Origin: Candidatus Nanopelagicales bacterium
GTDB taxonomy: Bacteria > Actinomycetota > Actinomycetes > S36-B12
Direction of reading: 5' to 3'
NCBI GenBank assembly: GCA_018401415.1
Contig: JAGYKV010000016.1
Location: forward strand, 1-64,000
DNA: 64,000 nucleotides
Shown here in pieces: positions 19,642-30,024 of the stretch. The translations under genes and the position numbers were made by a program. How positions within the stretch are numbered: position 1 is the first letter of the stretch; every line of letters begins with the position of its first letter. The notes below the pieces were generated by a model that worked only from the letters and a program-made list of their open reading frames with translations, was not told the DNA's origin and did not search any database.

Positions 19642-19827
19642 GTGGCGTTCTCTCTTTTCTGTAGGTTCACGGGGTCATGGTGGGAAATCCAGTCCAGCCC
19701 GCCAAGGCTGGTCTCCGGCCCCGTGGCCGAAGGTGTCGTCTTCATATTTCGCACGCGAGATATGAAGGGTCGGGTTTTCCCTTTACTTGGTGGCCTCGGT
19801 TTTCTCTCCAAGATCACCCCAGTGCAC

Positions 19828-19941
19828 TTAGCCCTGGCGTTGCTTGTGCCGAACGTTTTCGCAGATAACCATGACGCGACCGTGGCGACGAATGACCTTG
19901 CATTTGTCGCAGATCTTCTTGACGCTTGGTTGCACCTTCAT
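19828..19941 (-). CDS. rpmJ: 50S ribosomal protein L36
   Basis: A 37-residue protein, [19 protein letters not shown] and ending VRHKQRQG. Three Cys and one His (CDKC, C, H) form the zinc ribbon of the C+ form. It lies 46 bp after infA, the usual infA-rpmJ-rpsM order. Confidence 0.95.
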   Translation of the reverse strand: MKVQPSVKKICDKCKVIRRHGRVMVICENVRHKQRQG

Positions 19942-19987
19942 GATTACTCTTTCTCGAGTTCCTGGCTATTACCTGTGTTACCTGTGA

Positions 19988-20209
19988 CTACTTGTAACGA
20001 TAAACAATGCGGCCGCGGGTGAGGTCATACGGTGACAACTCCACAACAACTCGATCGTCTGGGAGAATCCGGATGTAGTGCATCCGCATTTTCCCGCTGA
20101 TGTGCGCAAGCACTTTGTGCCCATTATCGAGTTCAACTCGGAACATGGCATTTGGCAAACTTTCGGTGATCGTGCCCTCGAGCTCGATCGCGCCGTCTTT
20201 CTTTGCCAT
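19988..20209 (-). CDS. infA: Translation initiation factor IF-1
   Basis: 73 residues, a single S1-like OB fold that occupies the A site during initiation. The start [14 protein letters not shown] is placed at 20209, the family start; the frame runs further upstream without conservation. [18 protein letters not shown] is highly conserved. Between map and rpmJ. Confidence 0.97.
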   Translation of the reverse strand: MAKKDGAIELEGTITESLPNAMFRVELDNGHKVLAHISGKMRMHYIRILPDDRVVVELSPYDLTRGRIVYRYK

Positions 20210-20398
20210 TGCCCTGCTCCCTATTGATCTGCTGGCCGATTCCGCACATGCCTCCCCCACGAGAGCAAATCCATGGGATTTCCACTCTGTGAATTCTCAC
20301 GAGGAAACATGGGCCCAATAAGCCCACGTCAGCCCGCTGAGTCTACGCCCAGGGGGGCGGGAGGTTGTGTCCGGGTCCCCTGTGGGGGTCGAAGGGGT

Positions 20399-21172
20399 TT
20401 ATTGCGGCAAGGTGAGGATTTCGGGGCCGTTTTCGGTGATGGCCACGGTGTGCTCCCAGTGGGATGCCCAAGAACTGTCCGTGGTCACGACCGTCCATTC
20501 GTCTTCAAGCACCTGAACCTCAGCCGAGCCCATGGTGACCATGGGCTCGATGGCCAAAACCATGCCCACCTTCAACTCCATGCCACTTCCCGCTGCACCG
20601 TAATTGGGAACCGGTGGGTACATGTGCATTTCGGTACCGATCCCGTGGCCCACATAATCCTCGACGATTCCATAGGGGCCCGAACTCCGAATCACAGATT
20701 CCACGGCCGCCCCGATGTCACCCATGGTGTTACCTGCTCTCGCAGCAGCGATCCCCGCGTACAGAGATTCACGAGTGACCGTGGAAAGTGTGTGGATCGA
20801 TGAATCTGCGTTACCAGCGATCACACTGATTGCGGCGTCGCCGTGCCAACCGTCAACGATCGCGCCGCAGTCAATTGAAATCAGGTCACCCTCTTCAACA
20901 ATGGCATTGCCGGGAATTCCATGCACCACTTCGTGATTGATGCTGGTGCAGATCACCGCTGGGAATCCGTAGTAGCCAAGGAACGATGGCGTCGCACCTG
21001 AACCGTAAATACAGTCACGAGCGATCTGATCCAGTTGCGCTGTGGTTATACCTGGAACAACTGCTTGCTCGAGAGCTTGAAGAGTTCGTCCCACAACGCG
21101 CCCAGCAATGCGCATTAGTTCTATTTGTTCAGGTGATTTGATCTGAACTTTTTCTTTTTTGCGAAAGACCAT
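20399..21172 (-). CDS. map: Methionine aminopeptidase, type I
   Basis: Removes initiator methionine. 257 residues, with the di-metal ligands in IDCGAIVDGWHGDAA (two Asp), a His in GHGIGTEMH, and Glu in AIEPMV and near the end. It starts 3 bp after adk, in the order secY-adk-map-infA. About 190 bp separate it from infA, holding only a weak hairpin (tgggc/gccca near 20310) that might end the upstream transcript. Confidence 0.96.
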   Translation of the reverse strand: MVFRKKEKVQIKSPEQIELMRIAGRVVGRTLQALEQAVVPGITTAQLDQIARDCIYGSGATPSFLGYYGFPAVICTSINHEVVHGIPGNAIVEEGDLISIDCGAIVDGWHGDAAISVIAGNADSSIHTLSTVTRESLYAGIAAARAGNTMGDIGAAVESVIRSSGPYGIVEDYVGHGIGTEMHMYPPVPNYGAAGSGMELKVGMVLAIEPMVTMGSAEVQVLEDEWTVVTTDSSWASHWEHTVAITENGPEILTLPQ

Positions 21173-21175
21173 GGC

Positions 21176-21739
21176 TTAGGGATTTATCGCAGATGTAATA
21201 GCGTTCGAAACAGACTCAATATCTCCGAGTCCATCGATGTGAATTAAAATTCCATGATTTGTGTACACCGCAATCAGTGGTGCCGTCTGCTCCGCGTACA
21301 CCTCTAGTCGGCGTCGGATGACTTCTTCGGTGTCGTCGGGGCGACCTTGCTCAGCAGCACGACGAACAAGTCGCTGCACAACCACGTCAATATCCACCGT
21401 CAACTCAATGACCGCGTCCAGTTTGTGACCGGATGAGCGCAGCATGGCATCTAGCTCTGCAACCTGTTCCACGGTCCGCGGATAGCCATCGAGGATAAAT
21501 CCTGGTTGCGCATCTTCGTAGGTAAGACGATCACGCACCATGGCATTGGTCACACCGTCGGGGACGTACTCCCCGGCATCCATGTACCGCTGCGCTTCAA
21601 TCCCCAGCGGTGTTCCTTCTGAAACATTCGCTCGAAAAATATCTCCGGTGGAAATATGCGGGATACCAAATGTCCGCGACAGAATTGCCGCCTGAGTACC
21701 TTTACCCGCCCCCGGGGGGCCCATGAAAACTATCCGCAT
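21176..21739 (-). CDS. adk: Adenylate kinase, short form
   Basis: Interconverts ATP + AMP and 2 ADP. 187 residues with the P-loop GPPGAGKGTQ at 7-16, the AMP site STGDIFRANV and the DGYPRT motif. The short length reflects the compact LID without the zinc domain, usual in actinobacteria. 19 bp after secY. Confidence 0.97.
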   Translation of the reverse strand: MRIVFMGPPGAGKGTQAAILSRTFGIPHISTGDIFRANVSEGTPLGIEAQRYMDAGEYVPDGVTNAMVRDRLTYEDAQPGFILDGYPRTVEQVAELDAMLRSSGHKLDAVIELTVDIDVVVQRLVRRAAEQGRPDDTEEVIRRRLEVYAEQTAPLIAVYTNHGILIHIDGLGDIESVSNAITSAINP

Positions 21740-21758
21740 GTCGAGACCCTAGCGCAGG

Positions 21759-23057
21759 TTACTTCAGGAAGCCTTCGTAGTTGCGTTGCTGAAGTTGAGC
21801 CTGAATTTGCTTGACCGTGTCCAAACCAACACCCACCATGATCAAAAGGCTGGTGCCACCGAAAATAAATTGCGTGGAGACGCCGAGGAAGTCGAAAGCG
21901 AACACCGGAATGATCGCAATCAGACCTAGATAAAGCGAACCTGGCGCGGTGAGACGGGTGAGGACGTAGTCGAGGTACTCGGCGGTCGGGCGTCCCGCAC
22001 GAATTCCCGGAATGAATCCGCCGTACTTCTTCATGTTGTCTGCGACGTCGGTGGGATTGAAGGTGATCGAGACGTAGAAGTAACAGAAGAAAACAATTAA
22101 GAGGAAGTATGTTCCCAGGTACACCGGCCCGGAACCCGTTCCAAAGTTTCGCTCAAGCCACTGGGCCCATCCCGCTTGACTACCAGAAAGTTGAACAAAG
22201 AGGGTGGGCAGGAACAGCAATGAAGAAGCAAAGATGACCGGAATAACACCCGCCATGTTGACCTTCAATGGAATGTAGGTGGATGTCCCGCCATACATGC
22301 GGCGACCGACCATGCGCTTGGCGTACTGCACCGGAATGCGCCGTTGAGCTTGCTCAACGAAGACCACGAAGGTGATGACAATGAGGCCAATAAACATGGT
22401 GATCGAGAAGGTAAGAATCCCGCGACTACCGAGGATATTGGCGAACTGAGCCGGAATCACCGCAATGATTGAGGTGAAGATCAGCACCGACATTCCGTTA
22501 CCCACACCGCGTTCCGTGATCAATTCACCGAACCACATGATGACTGCCGTACCTGCAGTCATGACGGTGACCATGACGAGCATGACCCAAATAGCCTGAT
22601 TAGGAATAAGTTCCTCGTTACAGCCTTGGAACAGCGCGCCCGGCGAACGAGCCAGTGACAGGATGGCGGTGGACTGCAGGATTGCCAGTCCGATGGTCAC
22701 GTAGCGGGTGTACTGGGTGATCTTGGCTTGGCCGGCTTGGCCATCTTTCTTGAGCATTTCCAGTCGCGGAATAACCACCGTGAGCAACTGCAAAATAATG
22801 CTGGCCGTGATGTACGGCATGATCCCCAGCGCAAATACCGAGAGTTGGAGCAGCGCTCCACCACTGAAAAGGTTGATCAGGGCGTAAACAGAGTTGTCCT
22901 CCACCGTGTCGATACACCGCTGAATAGCTGAATAGTCAACACCCGGGGTCGGCAGAACCGAGCCCAGGCGATAGATCGCCAGCAATCCAAGGGTGAACAG
23001 AATCTTCTTGCGAAGATCCGGTGTACGCAGGGCATCGCCAAACGCACTGATGTGCAT
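21759..23057 (-). CDS. secY: Preprotein translocase subunit SecY
   Basis: Channel subunit of the Sec translocon with ten transmembrane helices, 432 residues. The plug and lateral-gate regions are recognisable (LGSVLPTPGVDY; ASIILQLLTVVIPRLEML; YVSITFNPTDVADNMKKYGGF). It works with SecE, encoded at 56993-57253. 12 bp after rplO. Confidence 0.97.
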   Translation of the reverse strand: MHISAFGDALRTPDLRKKILFTLGLLAIYRLGSVLPTPGVDYSAIQRCIDTVEDNSVYALINLFSGGALLQLSVFALGIMPYITASIILQLLTVVIPRLEMLKKDGQAGQAKITQYTRYVTIGLAILQSTAILSLARSPGALFQGCNEELIPNQAIWVMLVMVTVMTAGTAVIMWFGELITERGVGNGMSVLIFTSIIAVIPAQFANILGSRGILTFSITMFIGLIVITFVVFVEQAQRRIPVQYAKRMVGRRMYGGTSTYIPLKVNMAGVIPVIFASSLLFLPTLFVQLSGSQAGWAQWLERNFGTGSGPVYLGTYFLLIVFFCYFYVSITFNPTDVADNMKKYGGFIPGIRAGRPTAEYLDYVLTRLTAPGSLYLGLIAIIPVFAFDFLGVSTQFIFGGTSLLIMVGVGLDTVKQIQAQLQQRNYEGFLK

Positions 23058-23069
23058 GGTGCCTCCTGC

Positions 23070-23510
23070 TCAGAGTTCGGTTACGGACCCGCCCGCGGCA
23101 ATGATCTTGTCACGAGCGGTTCCGGAGAACTTATCCGCCGTCACATTAACCTTCACCGAGATATCCCCCAGCCCCAAAACCTTAACCAACTCGCCCTTGC
23201 GAACAGCACCCGCGGTAACGAGATCGGCGACGGAGATGTCTCCGCCTTCGGGAAAGAGTTTCTCAATGGCGGCCACGTTCACGACCTGGTATTCCTTGGA
23301 ATTAGGACTGGTGAAGCCCTTCAACTTGGGAAGACGCATGTGCAGGGGCATTTGACCGCCCTCAAAGCGGGCCGGCACCTGATAACGAGCCTTGGTACCC
23401 TTGGTGCCGCGTCCGGAGGTCTTGCCCTTAGAGGCTTCACCGCGACCCTTACGAGTCTTGGCGGTCTTTGCACCCGGTGCTGGACGTAGGTGATGCACTT
23501 TCAGAGTCAT
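23070..23510 (-). CDS. rplO: 50S ribosomal protein L15
   Basis: 146 residues with the basic N-terminus [21 protein letters not shown] and the conserved [19 protein letters not shown] segment. Late assembly protein. 2 bp after rpmD. Confidence 0.97.
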   Translation of the reverse strand: MTLKVHHLRPAPGAKTAKTRKGRGEASKGKTSGRGTKGTKARYQVPARFEGGQMPLHMRLPKLKGFTSPNSKEYQVVNVAAIEKLFPEGGDISVADLVTAGAVRKGELVKVLGLGDISVKVNVTADKFSGTARDKIIAAGGSVTEL

Positions 23511-23512
23511 GG

Positions 23513-23695
23513 TTACTTGACCTCCTCAACGACCACGAGATGCGAAACGGTATTAACCATTCCGCGGAACTCGGGGCGATCTTCTTTGATCACGGTGTCG
23601 CCGATCCGCTTGAGTCCGAGCGAACGCAAGGTATTGCGTTGATTACTCGTTCCGCCGATCTCCGACTTGACTTGAGTGACTTTGAACTGCGCCAT
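23513..23695 (-). CDS. rpmD: 50S ribosomal protein L30
   Basis: A 60-residue protein, [20 protein letters not shown] to VVVEEVK, of normal L30 length. Its ATG overlaps the rpsE stop by one base (TAATG), implying coupled translation. Between rpsE and rplO. Confidence 0.96.
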   Translation of the reverse strand: MAQFKVTQVKSEIGGTSNQRNTLRSLGLKRIGDTVIKEDRPEFRGMVNTVSHLVVVEEVK

Positions 23696-24285
23696 TACGC
23701 ACCTGCCCCTGCTGCACGAGCCCGCAGAAGTGCCGCCGGAGCAACAGCTTCGAGTGGGAGGCCGCGGCGAGCCGCGACCGCTTCGGGCGATTCGAGCATG
23801 TGGAGCGCGGCTACGGTGGCGTGAACAATGTTGATCGCATTGTCCGAGCCGAGTGACTTGGACAGGACATCGTGGATCCCGGCGCACTCCAACACTGCAC
23901 GCACGGGACCACCGGCGATTACACCGGTACCCGGCGCTGCGGGACGTAACATGACCACACCCGCGGCGGCTTCGCCGGTCACGGGATGCGGGATGGTGCC
24001 TTGGATGCGTGGGACATTGAAGAAACTGCGCTTAGCTTCTTCAACGCCCTTGGCAATGGCAGCGGGAACTTCTTTGGCCTTGCCATAGCCGATACCCACG
24101 TTACCGTCGCCATCGCCAACAACGACCAGCGCGGTGAAGCTGAAGCGACGACCACCCTTGACCACCTTGGCAACCCGGTTGATCGCGACTACGCGCTCCA
24201 GGAACTGCGACTTCTCCTCGCGAGGACCGCGTTCCTTGCGATCCCGGCGATCGCCTCCGCCACTACGGCGCGACGTTTCAGACAT
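23695..24285 (-). CDS. rpsE: 30S ribosomal protein S5
   Basis: 196 residues: a basic N-terminal extension with many Arg, Gly and Glu, then the S5 dsRNA-binding domain ([23 protein letters not shown] begins it) and the C-terminal domain ([17 protein letters not shown]). Involved in decoding fidelity. Confidence 0.97.
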   Translation of the reverse strand: MSETSRRSGGGDRRDRKERGPREEKSQFLERVVAINRVAKVVKGGRRFSFTALVVVGDGDGNVGIGYGKAKEVPAAIAKGVEEAKRSFFNVPRIQGTIPHPVTGEAAAGVVMLRPAAPGTGVIAGGPVRAVLECAGIHDVLSKSLGSDNAINIVHATVAALHMLESPEAVAARRGLPLEAVAPAALLRARAAGAGA

Positions 24286-24309
24286 TGTTACCTCTTCCCG
24301 ATACAGACA

Positions 24310-24693
24310 TTAGAAAGTGAGCCCGCCCTCGCGTGCACCCTCGGCGAGGGCGGCAACACGACCGTGGTACTTATGGCCACCGCGGTCAAAGACCACCGTG
24401 TCAATCCCGGCTTTCTTGGCGCGGGCCGCCAGTTCATTACCCACCTTGCGAGCTTTTGCGGTCTTGTCACCATCGGTGCCGCGAAGACCACTTTCCATGG
24501 TGGAAGCTGATGCGAGCGTCACACCCTTAGAGTCGTCGACGAGCTGCGCGACCATGTGACGAGCGGAGCGACGGACAACCAAACGAGGACGCATGGTTGT
24601 GCCGGATACCTTCTTACGCACCCGCAGGTGACGGCGCTTGCGACCCACGGCCACCTTGTTGCCGGAGCCAAGTTTTGTGGCGAAAGAACTCAT
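24310..24693 (-). CDS. rplR: 50S ribosomal protein L18
   Basis: 5S rRNA-binding protein, 127 residues. Conserved [23 protein letters not shown] and the C-terminal [23 protein letters not shown]. Its ATG overlaps the rplF stop (TAATG). Confidence 0.97.
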   Translation of the reverse strand: MSSFATKLGSGNKVAVGRKRRHLRVRKKVSGTTMRPRLVVRRSARHMVAQLVDDSKGVTLASASTMESGLRGTDGDKTAKARKVGNELAARAKKAGIDTVVFDRGGHKYHGRVAALAEGAREGGLTF

Positions 24694-25229
24694 TACTTAC
24701 CAGCCTTTCCGGCCTTGCGGCGGACATTTTCGCCTTCATAGCGAACGCCCTTGCCTTTATAGGGCTCTGGTTTACGAATCTTGCGGATATTTGCCGCAAC
24801 TTCGCCGACCTTCTGCTTATCGATTCCCTGTACCTTGAACTTCACCGGCGACTCGACCACGAATGAGATGCCATCGGGTGCGGTGACCACAACGGGGTGA
24901 CTGAAGCCGAGCGCGAACTCGAGGTCATTCCCCTTCGCGGCAACACGGTAACCGGTACCCACAATTTCCAGGGTTTTTTCATAGCCCACGGTGACACCCG
25001 TGACCATATTTGCCACCAGCGTGCGGGTGAGGCCGTGGAGCGAGCGTGACTGGCGTTCGTCGTTGGGACGAGTCACCACAAGATCACCCTCCTCTTGCTT
25101 GATCACAATGGGATCAGCCACGGTGAGAGACAGGGTGCCCTTGGGTCCAGCAATCGTGATATCGCTGCCATTAATCGTGGCAGTGACATCCGCAGGCACC
25201 GGAACGGGGGCGCGACCAATACGCGACAT
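24693..25229 (-). CDS. rplF: 50S ribosomal protein L6
   Basis: 178 residues starting [12 protein letters not shown] at 25229, preceded by the strong ribosome site GGAGGAG; a start five codons upstream is open but would swallow that site. The C-terminal signature [15 protein letters not shown] is present. Near the GTPase-associated centre. Confidence 0.97.
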   Translation of the reverse strand: MSRIGRAPVPVPADVTATINGSDITIAGPKGTLSLTVADPIVIKQEEGDLVVTRPNDERQSRSLHGLTRTLVANMVTGVTVGYEKTLEIVGTGYRVAAKGNDLEFALGFSHPVVVTAPDGISFVVESPVKFKVQGIDKQKVGEVAANIRKIRKPEPYKGKGVRYEGENVRRKAGKAGK

Positions 25230-25237
25230 TTCTCCTC

Positions 25238-25636
25238 CTACCAAACGTAGGCGAGGACTTCCCCACCTACGCCTTTCTTTGCGGCCTGGCGGTCAGTGAG
25301 CAACCCGGTCGAGGTGGACAAAATCGCAATGCCGAGACCACCGAGAACCTTGGGAAGGTTGGTGCTCTTTGCATAGACGCGTAAACCTGGCTTGGACACC
25401 CGTCGAAGTCCAGCAATGGACCGCTCACGGGATGGGCCGTACTTCAAGTTAAGTGTCAGAGTTTTTCCGACCTCTGCATCGGCAATATCGAAACTAGCGA
25501 TGTATCCCTGCTCTGAAAGAATTTCCGCAATATGCCCCTTGATTTTGGAGTGGGGCATGGAAACGGTGTCGTGGTATGCCGAATTCGCATTGCGCAGACG
25601 CGCAAGCATGTCCGCTATCGGGTCTGTCATTGTCAT
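25238..25636 (-). CDS. rpsH: 30S ribosomal protein S8
   Basis: 132 residues from the ATG at 25636 ([18 protein letters not shown]). The C-terminal motif GGEVLAYVW and [12 protein letters not shown] are diagnostic. Binds 16S helix 21 and in many bacteria also its own mRNA. The frame is open far upstream but overlaps rpsN. Confidence 0.96.
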   Translation of the reverse strand: MTMTDPIADMLARLRNANSAYHDTVSMPHSKIKGHIAEILSEQGYIASFDIADAEVGKTLTLNLKYGPSRERSIAGLRRVSKPGLRVYAKSTNLPKVLGGLGIAILSTSTGLLTDRQAAKKGVGGEVLAYVW

Positions 25637-25698
25637 GGCCGTGTGGCCTTCCTCGCCGTGGTTTCCCGAATTACTGGGGACCTGCAGCGTCGTGGGGT

Positions 25699-25884
25699 TT
25701 ACCAGGAACTTTTTGTTACACCGGGGAGTTCGCCTGCGTGTGCCATTTCGCGGACGCAGATACGGCATAGACCGAACTTGCGATACACGGCATGTGAACG
25801 ACCGCAACGGTTGCAGCGGGTGTAACCACGCACCTTGAACTTCGGTGTCTTCTGTTGCTTTTGCACCAAACCTTTTTTCGCCAT
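25699..25884 (-). CDS. rpsN: 30S ribosomal protein S14, zinc-type
   Basis: 61 residues, the short zinc-binding form: CNRCGR and [12 protein letters not shown] supply four cysteines. The C-terminal GVTKSSW is typical. Placed between rplE and rpsH as in other actinobacterial spc operons. Confidence 0.96.
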   Translation of the reverse strand: MAKKGLVQKQQKTPKFKVRGYTRCNRCGRSHAVYRKFGLCRICVREMAHAGELPGVTKSSW

Positions 25885-25887
25885 TGC

Positions 25888-26460
25888 TCAGGCCTCCTTA
25901 AATGGGAATCCAAGAAGCCGGAGCAGTGCTCGACCTTCTTCGTTGTTGGTCGCCGTTGTCACGACTGTGATATCCATACCGCGAGTGCGATCAATTTTGT
26001 CTTGATCGATCTCGTGGAACACTGATTGTTCGGTCAATCCAAATGTGTAGTTACCCCGGCCATCAAACTGCTTGGGCGATAACCCACGGAAGTCGCGAAT
26101 ACGTGGGAGTGAGACGCTCAGCAAGCGATCCAAAAACTCCCACATGCGATCTCCACGCAGCGTGACGTGAGCTCCAATTGGTTGACCCTCGCGCAACTTG
26201 AACTGGGCAATGGATTGACGGGCCTTTGTCACCTGGGGCTTCTGTCCGGTGATCTCGGTGAGATCACGGATTGCGCCTTCGATCAACTTGGAATCACGCG
26301 CTGCTTCTCCCACACCCATGTTGACCACGATCTTGGTAAGACCGGGAACCTGCATGATGTTTGTGAAGTGGAATTCGCTCTGCAGCGCAGGAACAATTTC
26401 CTCGCGGTAACGCGCCTTTAGACGAGGCATGGTGGTGGTGGTAGTGGTTGCGGTAGCCAT
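25888..26460 (-). CDS. rplE: 50S ribosomal protein L5
   Basis: 5S rRNA-binding protein, 190 residues. The start at 26460 has an AAGGA site and adds a Thr-rich leader (ATATTTTTT) before [16 protein letters not shown]; Met11 at 26430 is a possible alternative. [20 protein letters not shown] is conserved. Confidence 0.96.
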   Translation of the reverse strand: MATATTTTTTMPRLKARYREEIVPALQSEFHFTNIMQVPGLTKIVVNMGVGEAARDSKLIEGAIRDLTEITGQKPQVTKARQSIAQFKLREGQPIGAHVTLRGDRMWEFLDRLLSVSLPRIRDFRGLSPKQFDGRGNYTFGLTEQSVFHEIDQDKIDRTRGMDITVVTTATNNEEGRALLRLLGFPFKEA

Positions 26461-26472
26461 GGGTATCAGTCC

Positions 26473-26835
26473 TTAAATTTCTTTACCGGTACGACGTGAG
26501 ATCCGGACACTGCGCTCGGCTTCGTAGGTGGAACCGTCTGAGCGACGCTTTTCCACTTTCTCGCGAATATGACCCACGCGGGTGGCTTTGCCATCTTCAG
26601 GGTCCACCAGCATCACATTGGATACGTGAATGGGGGCTTCGGTGGTGATGATGCCACCACTCTTAGCGCCGCGGGCATCTTGACCAACCTTGGTGTGCTT
26701 CTTGATTCGGTTGACGCCTTCAACGATCACCTTGTCACCTTCAGGGAAAACATCAATGATCTTTCCCTGAACGCCACGATCTTTGCCGGAGATCACCAGC
26801 ACGGTGTCGCCTTTGCGAATATTCAAACCTGGCAT
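26473..26835 (-). CDS. rplX: 50S ribosomal protein L24
   Basis: Assembly initiator of the large subunit. 120 residues with the KOW motif [19 protein letters not shown] at 8-26 and [19 protein letters not shown]. One base from rplN. Confidence 0.96.
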   Translation of the reverse strand: MPGLNIRKGDTVLVISGKDRGVQGKIIDVFPEGDKVIVEGVNRIKKHTKVGQDARGAKSGGIITTEAPIHVSNVMLVDPEDGKATRVGHIREKVEKRRSDGSTYEAERSVRISRRTGKEI

Positions 26836-27204
26836 TTACAACACCTCCGGTGCGAGGGAGATGATCTTCATGAACTTCTTCTCACGCAACTCGCGACCAA
26901 CCGGGCCGAAGATGCGAGTTCCACGAGGTTCGCCATCGCCCTTGAGAATTACCGCAGCGTTTTCGTCGAATCGGATATAGGAACCATCGGGACGACGGCG
27001 CTCCTTCTTGGTGCGCACAATCACCGCCTTGATTACTTCACCCTTTTTGACGCCGCCACCTGGGATTGCATCCTTGACCGTGGCAACAATGACATCGCCG
27101 ATACCTGCATACCGACGGCCGGAACCGCCAAGTACGCGGATGCACAAAATCTCTTTGGCACCCGTGTTATCCGCAACGCGTAGTCGCGACTCTTGCTGAA
27201 TCAC
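26836..27204 (-). CDS. rplN: 50S ribosomal protein L14
   Basis: 122 residues, [20 protein letters not shown] through ISLAPEVL, the exact family length. It forms part of intersubunit bridge B8. Between rpsQ and rplX. Confidence 0.98.
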   Translation of the reverse strand: MIQQESRLRVADNTGAKEILCIRVLGGSGRRYAGIGDVIVATVKDAIPGGGVKKGEVIKAVIVRTKKERRRPDGSYIRFDENAAVILKGDGEPRGTRIFGPVGRELREKKFMKIISLAPEVL

Positions 27205-27257
27205 TTCATTCTCCTGATCGTCTGCTGGTTCTCAACTGGTGAGCCTTGCCGAACCTG

Positions 27258-27530
27258 TTACTTGGCCTTTTCGAGGATTTCGACCACACGCCAGCGCTTG
27301 GTTGCTGACAGTGGGCGGGTCTCCATGAGCAGGACACGATCACCGATACCTGCGGTATTAGCTTCATCGTGTGCCTTGAGCTTGCTGGTGCGGCGCACAA
27401 CCTTGCCGTAAAGAGGGTGCTTGAAGCGGTCCTCGACCGCGACAACCACCGTCTTGTCCATTTTGTCGCTGACCACGAGACCCTCTCGGACCTTGCGCTC
27501 ACCACGTTCGTTCTTGGTTCCAACGCTCAT
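27258..27530 (-). CDS. rpsQ: 30S ribosomal protein S17
   Basis: 90-residue OB-fold protein binding 16S r[23 protein letters not shown] and [18 protein letters not shown] are diagnostic. Its ATG overlaps the rpmC stop (ATGA). Confidence 0.97.
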   Translation of the reverse strand: MSVGTKNERGERKVREGLVVSDKMDKTVVVAVEDRFKHPLYGKVVRRTSKLKAHDEANTAGIGDRVLLMETRPLSATKRWRVVEILEKAK

Positions 27531-27764
27531 GCGGCACCTTCCTCACCCTCGAAGGGCGTGATGCCCAATTCACGTTCACGCATCACCGTATAAATCCGGG
27601 CAATGTCTTTGCGCACGGCACGCAGACGGCCGTGGTTATCCAACTGCCCCGTAGCGCCTTGGAATCGAAGGTTGAACAGTTCCTCCTTTGATTCGCGCAA
27701 CTTCTCTGCAAGTTCTGCATTATTGAGATTGCGGATTTCACCTGCCGGTGTTCCTACTCGGCAT
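27527..27764 (-). CDS. rpmC: 50S ribosomal protein L29 (one frame disruption)
   Basis: Exit-tunnel-rim protein that helps dock the signal recognition particle and trigger factor. The body [40 protein letters not shown] and [18 protein letters not shown] is clear but has no start codon in its frame. An ATG at 27764, overlapping the rplP stop (TGATG), is one base out of phase: dropping the A at 27758 gives [10 protein letters not shown] and a 78-residue protein. Its end overlaps rpsQ (ATGA). Confidence 0.88.
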
Positions 27765-28186
27765 CAGTCTTCACCTGCTTCATCGCGCCGAACAATTCGG
27801 CACTTCATTGGGAGTTTGTGCATTGCACGAGTAAGCGCTTCGTGAGCAATCTTCTCGTCTGGGTAGGACAGCTCGAACATCACGCGGCCTGGCTTGACGT
27901 TTGCCACCCACCATTCGGGTGAACCTTTACCGGAACCCATGCGGGTTTCAGCTGGCTTCTTGGTCAGCGGGCGGTCTGGATAAATATTGATCCACACCTT
28001 GCCACCACGACGAATATGACGGGTGATCGCAATACGAGACGCCTCAATTTGACGGTTGGTGACGTATGCGGGCTCAAGTGCCTGCAAACCATAGGTGCCA
28101 AATGTCACCTTGGTGCCACCCTTAGCCACACCCCGGCGGGTGGGGTGGTGTTGCTTGCGGTGCTTCACGCGACGGGGAATCAACAT
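27764..28186 (-). CDS. rplP: 50S ribosomal protein L16
   Basis: 140 residues, [19 protein letters not shown] onward; near the A-site and peptidyl transferase centre. [20 protein letters not shown] is diagnostic. 2 bp after rpsC. Confidence 0.97.
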   Translation of the reverse strand: MLIPRRVKHRKQHHPTRRGVAKGGTKVTFGTYGLQALEPAYVTNRQIEASRIAITRHIRRGGKVWINIYPDRPLTKKPAETRMGSGKGSPEWWVANVKPGRVMFELSYPDEKIAHEALTRAMHKLPMKCRIVRRDEAGED

Positions 28187-28188
28187 GA

Positions 28189-29058
28189 TTAGCCCTCCGT
28201 TGTTTCTGCTACTGGGACGACCGGAGCAGAAGCATTGGCTGCTTCTGTTTCGGCAATAGAGGCGTTCACAACTTCTTCGGTCGCAATTGCTTGCGGTGTG
28301 ACCTCTTCAGGTGTAACCGTTTCGGCAGATGAATCCTCGCGACGTGGACGCTCAGCGGGCTTATTGCGCTGCTGACCGAGTCGTGCTGTGGCCGCCGCCG
28401 CCTCACGCTCGGAGCGCGTTGCTAGTGCTTCACCTTTATAGATCCACACCTTGACACCGATCCGACCGAAAGTGGTGCGAGCTTCGTAGAAGCCATAGTC
28501 AATGTCGGCACGCAATGTGTGCAAAGGTACGCGGCCTTCACGGTAGAACTCGGTGCGTGACATTTCAGCACCGCCGAGGCGACCGCCAACCTGAACCCGG
28601 ATGCCCTTGGCTCCAGCCTTCATGGCGCTTTGCATGCCCTTGCGCATGGCGCGCCTGAAGGACACCCGACTAGACAGTTGCTCAGCAATTCCTTGAGCAA
28701 CAAGTTGGGCTTCCATCTCGGGGTTCTTGACCTCGAGAATATTCAGCTGAACCTGCTTGCCAGTGAGTTTTTCAAGGTCGCCACGAATGCGATCGGCTTC
28801 TGCGCCCCGACGACCAATCACAATGCCGGGTCGGGCAGTGTGAATATCTACCCGAACGCGATCCCGAGTGCGTTCAATTTCAACTTTGGCAATTCCCGCA
28901 CGCTCCATGCCCTTGCTCAACAGGCGTCTGATTGCAACGTCTTCTTGGACGTAGTCGCTGTAGCGCTGACCTTTCTTGGCACTATCGGCAAACCACCTCG
29001 AGGTGAAGTCTGTGGTGATACCTAGGCGGAAGCCATGTGGGTTAACTTTTTGACCCAT
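28189..29058 (-). CDS. rpsC: 30S ribosomal protein S3 with acidic C-terminal tail
   Basis: 289 residues. The KH domain with [15 protein letters not shown] lies near residue 75; the C-terminal domain ends around 215 and is followed by about 70 residues of Glu/Ala/Thr/Val-rich low complexity ([17 protein letters not shown]). S3 forms the mRNA entry site. 3 bp after rplV. Confidence 0.96.
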   Translation of the reverse strand: MGQKVNPHGFRLGITTDFTSRWFADSAKKGQRYSDYVQEDVAIRRLLSKGMERAGIAKVEIERTRDRVRVDIHTARPGIVIGRRGAEADRIRGDLEKLTGKQVQLNILEVKNPEMEAQLVAQGIAEQLSSRVSFRRAMRKGMQSAMKAGAKGIRVQVGGRLGGAEMSRTEFYREGRVPLHTLRADIDYGFYEARTTFGRIGVKVWIYKGEALATRSEREAAAATARLGQQRNKPAERPRREDSSAETVTPEEVTPQAIATEEVVNASIAETEAANASAPVVPVAETTEG

Positions 29059-29061
29059 GGT

Positions 29062-29649
29062 TCACCCCTTCTCTTCTGCAGGCTTAGCTGCGGTCTTTTT
29101 AGCTGCGGTTTTTTTAGCCGTGGTCTTTTTTGCTGGAGTCTCCTTGGCAACCGCCTTCTTGGCGGGAGCCTTTTTAGCTGGAGCCTTACTCGCTGGTGCC
29201 TTTTTAACTGGAGCCTTTTTAACTGGAGCCTTATCAACAACCACTTCCTGAGCGGGTGCCTCAGCTGCCTTAGCCGGCTTAACCGGCTTAACCGGATTGG
29301 TGAACTTGGGCATTTCGATGCCGTCTGTCACCACAACGGTGATGTGGCTGCTCCGCTTGCGAATTCGATAAGCACGTCCCTGTGCTCGGGGGCGAATTCG
29401 TTTCATGGTGGGACCTTCGTCAACGAAAGCTTCACTGATGCGAAGCTCTTTGATGTCCATGGCGTGGTTATTCGCGGCATTGGCAACAGCACTTGCGAGC
29501 ACTTTGCCCACAGGTTCACTCGCTGCCTGCGGTGCGAACCGCAGCATCGCCTGAGCAGCGTCGGCGTTCATTCCTCTAATGAGGTCGACCACTCGACGTG
29601 CCTTCATGGGCGTTACGCGGACGTACCGCGCTTGGGCCCTGGCTTCCAT
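29062..29649 (-). CDS. rplV: 50S ribosomal protein L22 with Lys/Ala-rich tail
   Basis: 195 residues; the family is usually 110-130. Residues 1-115 are L22 ([37 protein letters not shown]). From about 130 a repetitive Lys-Ala-Pro tail ([18 protein letters not shown] and similar) runs to the end, like histone-H1-type tails, and probably binds rRNA nonspecifically. The tail is encoded by imperfect 15- and 30-bp DNA repeats. Confidence 0.96.
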   Translation of the reverse strand: MEARAQARYVRVTPMKARRVVDLIRGMNADAAQAMLRFAPQAASEPVGKVLASAVANAANNHAMDIKELRISEAFVDEGPTMKRIRPRAQGRAYRIRKRSSHITVVVTDGIEMPKFTNPVKPVKPAKAAEAPAQEVVVDKAPVKKAPVKKAPASKAPAKKAPAKKAVAKETPAKKTTAKKTAAKKTAAKPAEEKG

Positions 29650-29728
29650 CGCTTTCCCCTTGCTTCTCGATTACAACGTTTAAATGTGTGGTGGAACTAG
29701 GTTCTTGCCTGTCCGTGCGGTTGTGCGC

Positions 29729-30010
29729 TTAACGGCGTTTTGCCTTTCGGTCATCTTTGACGTGACCCTTGAAAGTACGGGTCGGAGCAAACTCACCGAG
29801 TTTGTGGCCAACCATGTTCTCCGAGATGAAAACGGGAACGTGCTTGCGCCCGTCGTGCACGGCAATTGTGTGACCGAGCATGACCGGAATCACCATGGAA
29901 CGACGAGACCAGGTCTTGATCACGTTCTTGGATCCGGATTCGTTCTGTGCTTCGACCTTCTTGAGCAGATGGCCGTCCACGAAGGGACCCTTCTTCAAAC
30001 TGCGAGGCAT
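29729..30010 (-). CDS. rpsS: 30S ribosomal protein S19
   Basis: 93 residues, [20 protein letters not shown]; head protein close to S13. [20 protein letters not shown] is diagnostic. Between rplB and rplV, with 79 bp before rplV. Confidence 0.97.
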   Translation of the reverse strand: MPRSLKKGPFVDGHLLKKVEAQNESGSKNVIKTWSRRSMVIPVMLGHTIAVHDGRKHVPVFISENMVGHKLGEFAPTRTFKGHVKDDRKAKRR

Positions 30011-30024
30011 GTTGACCGCTTTCC

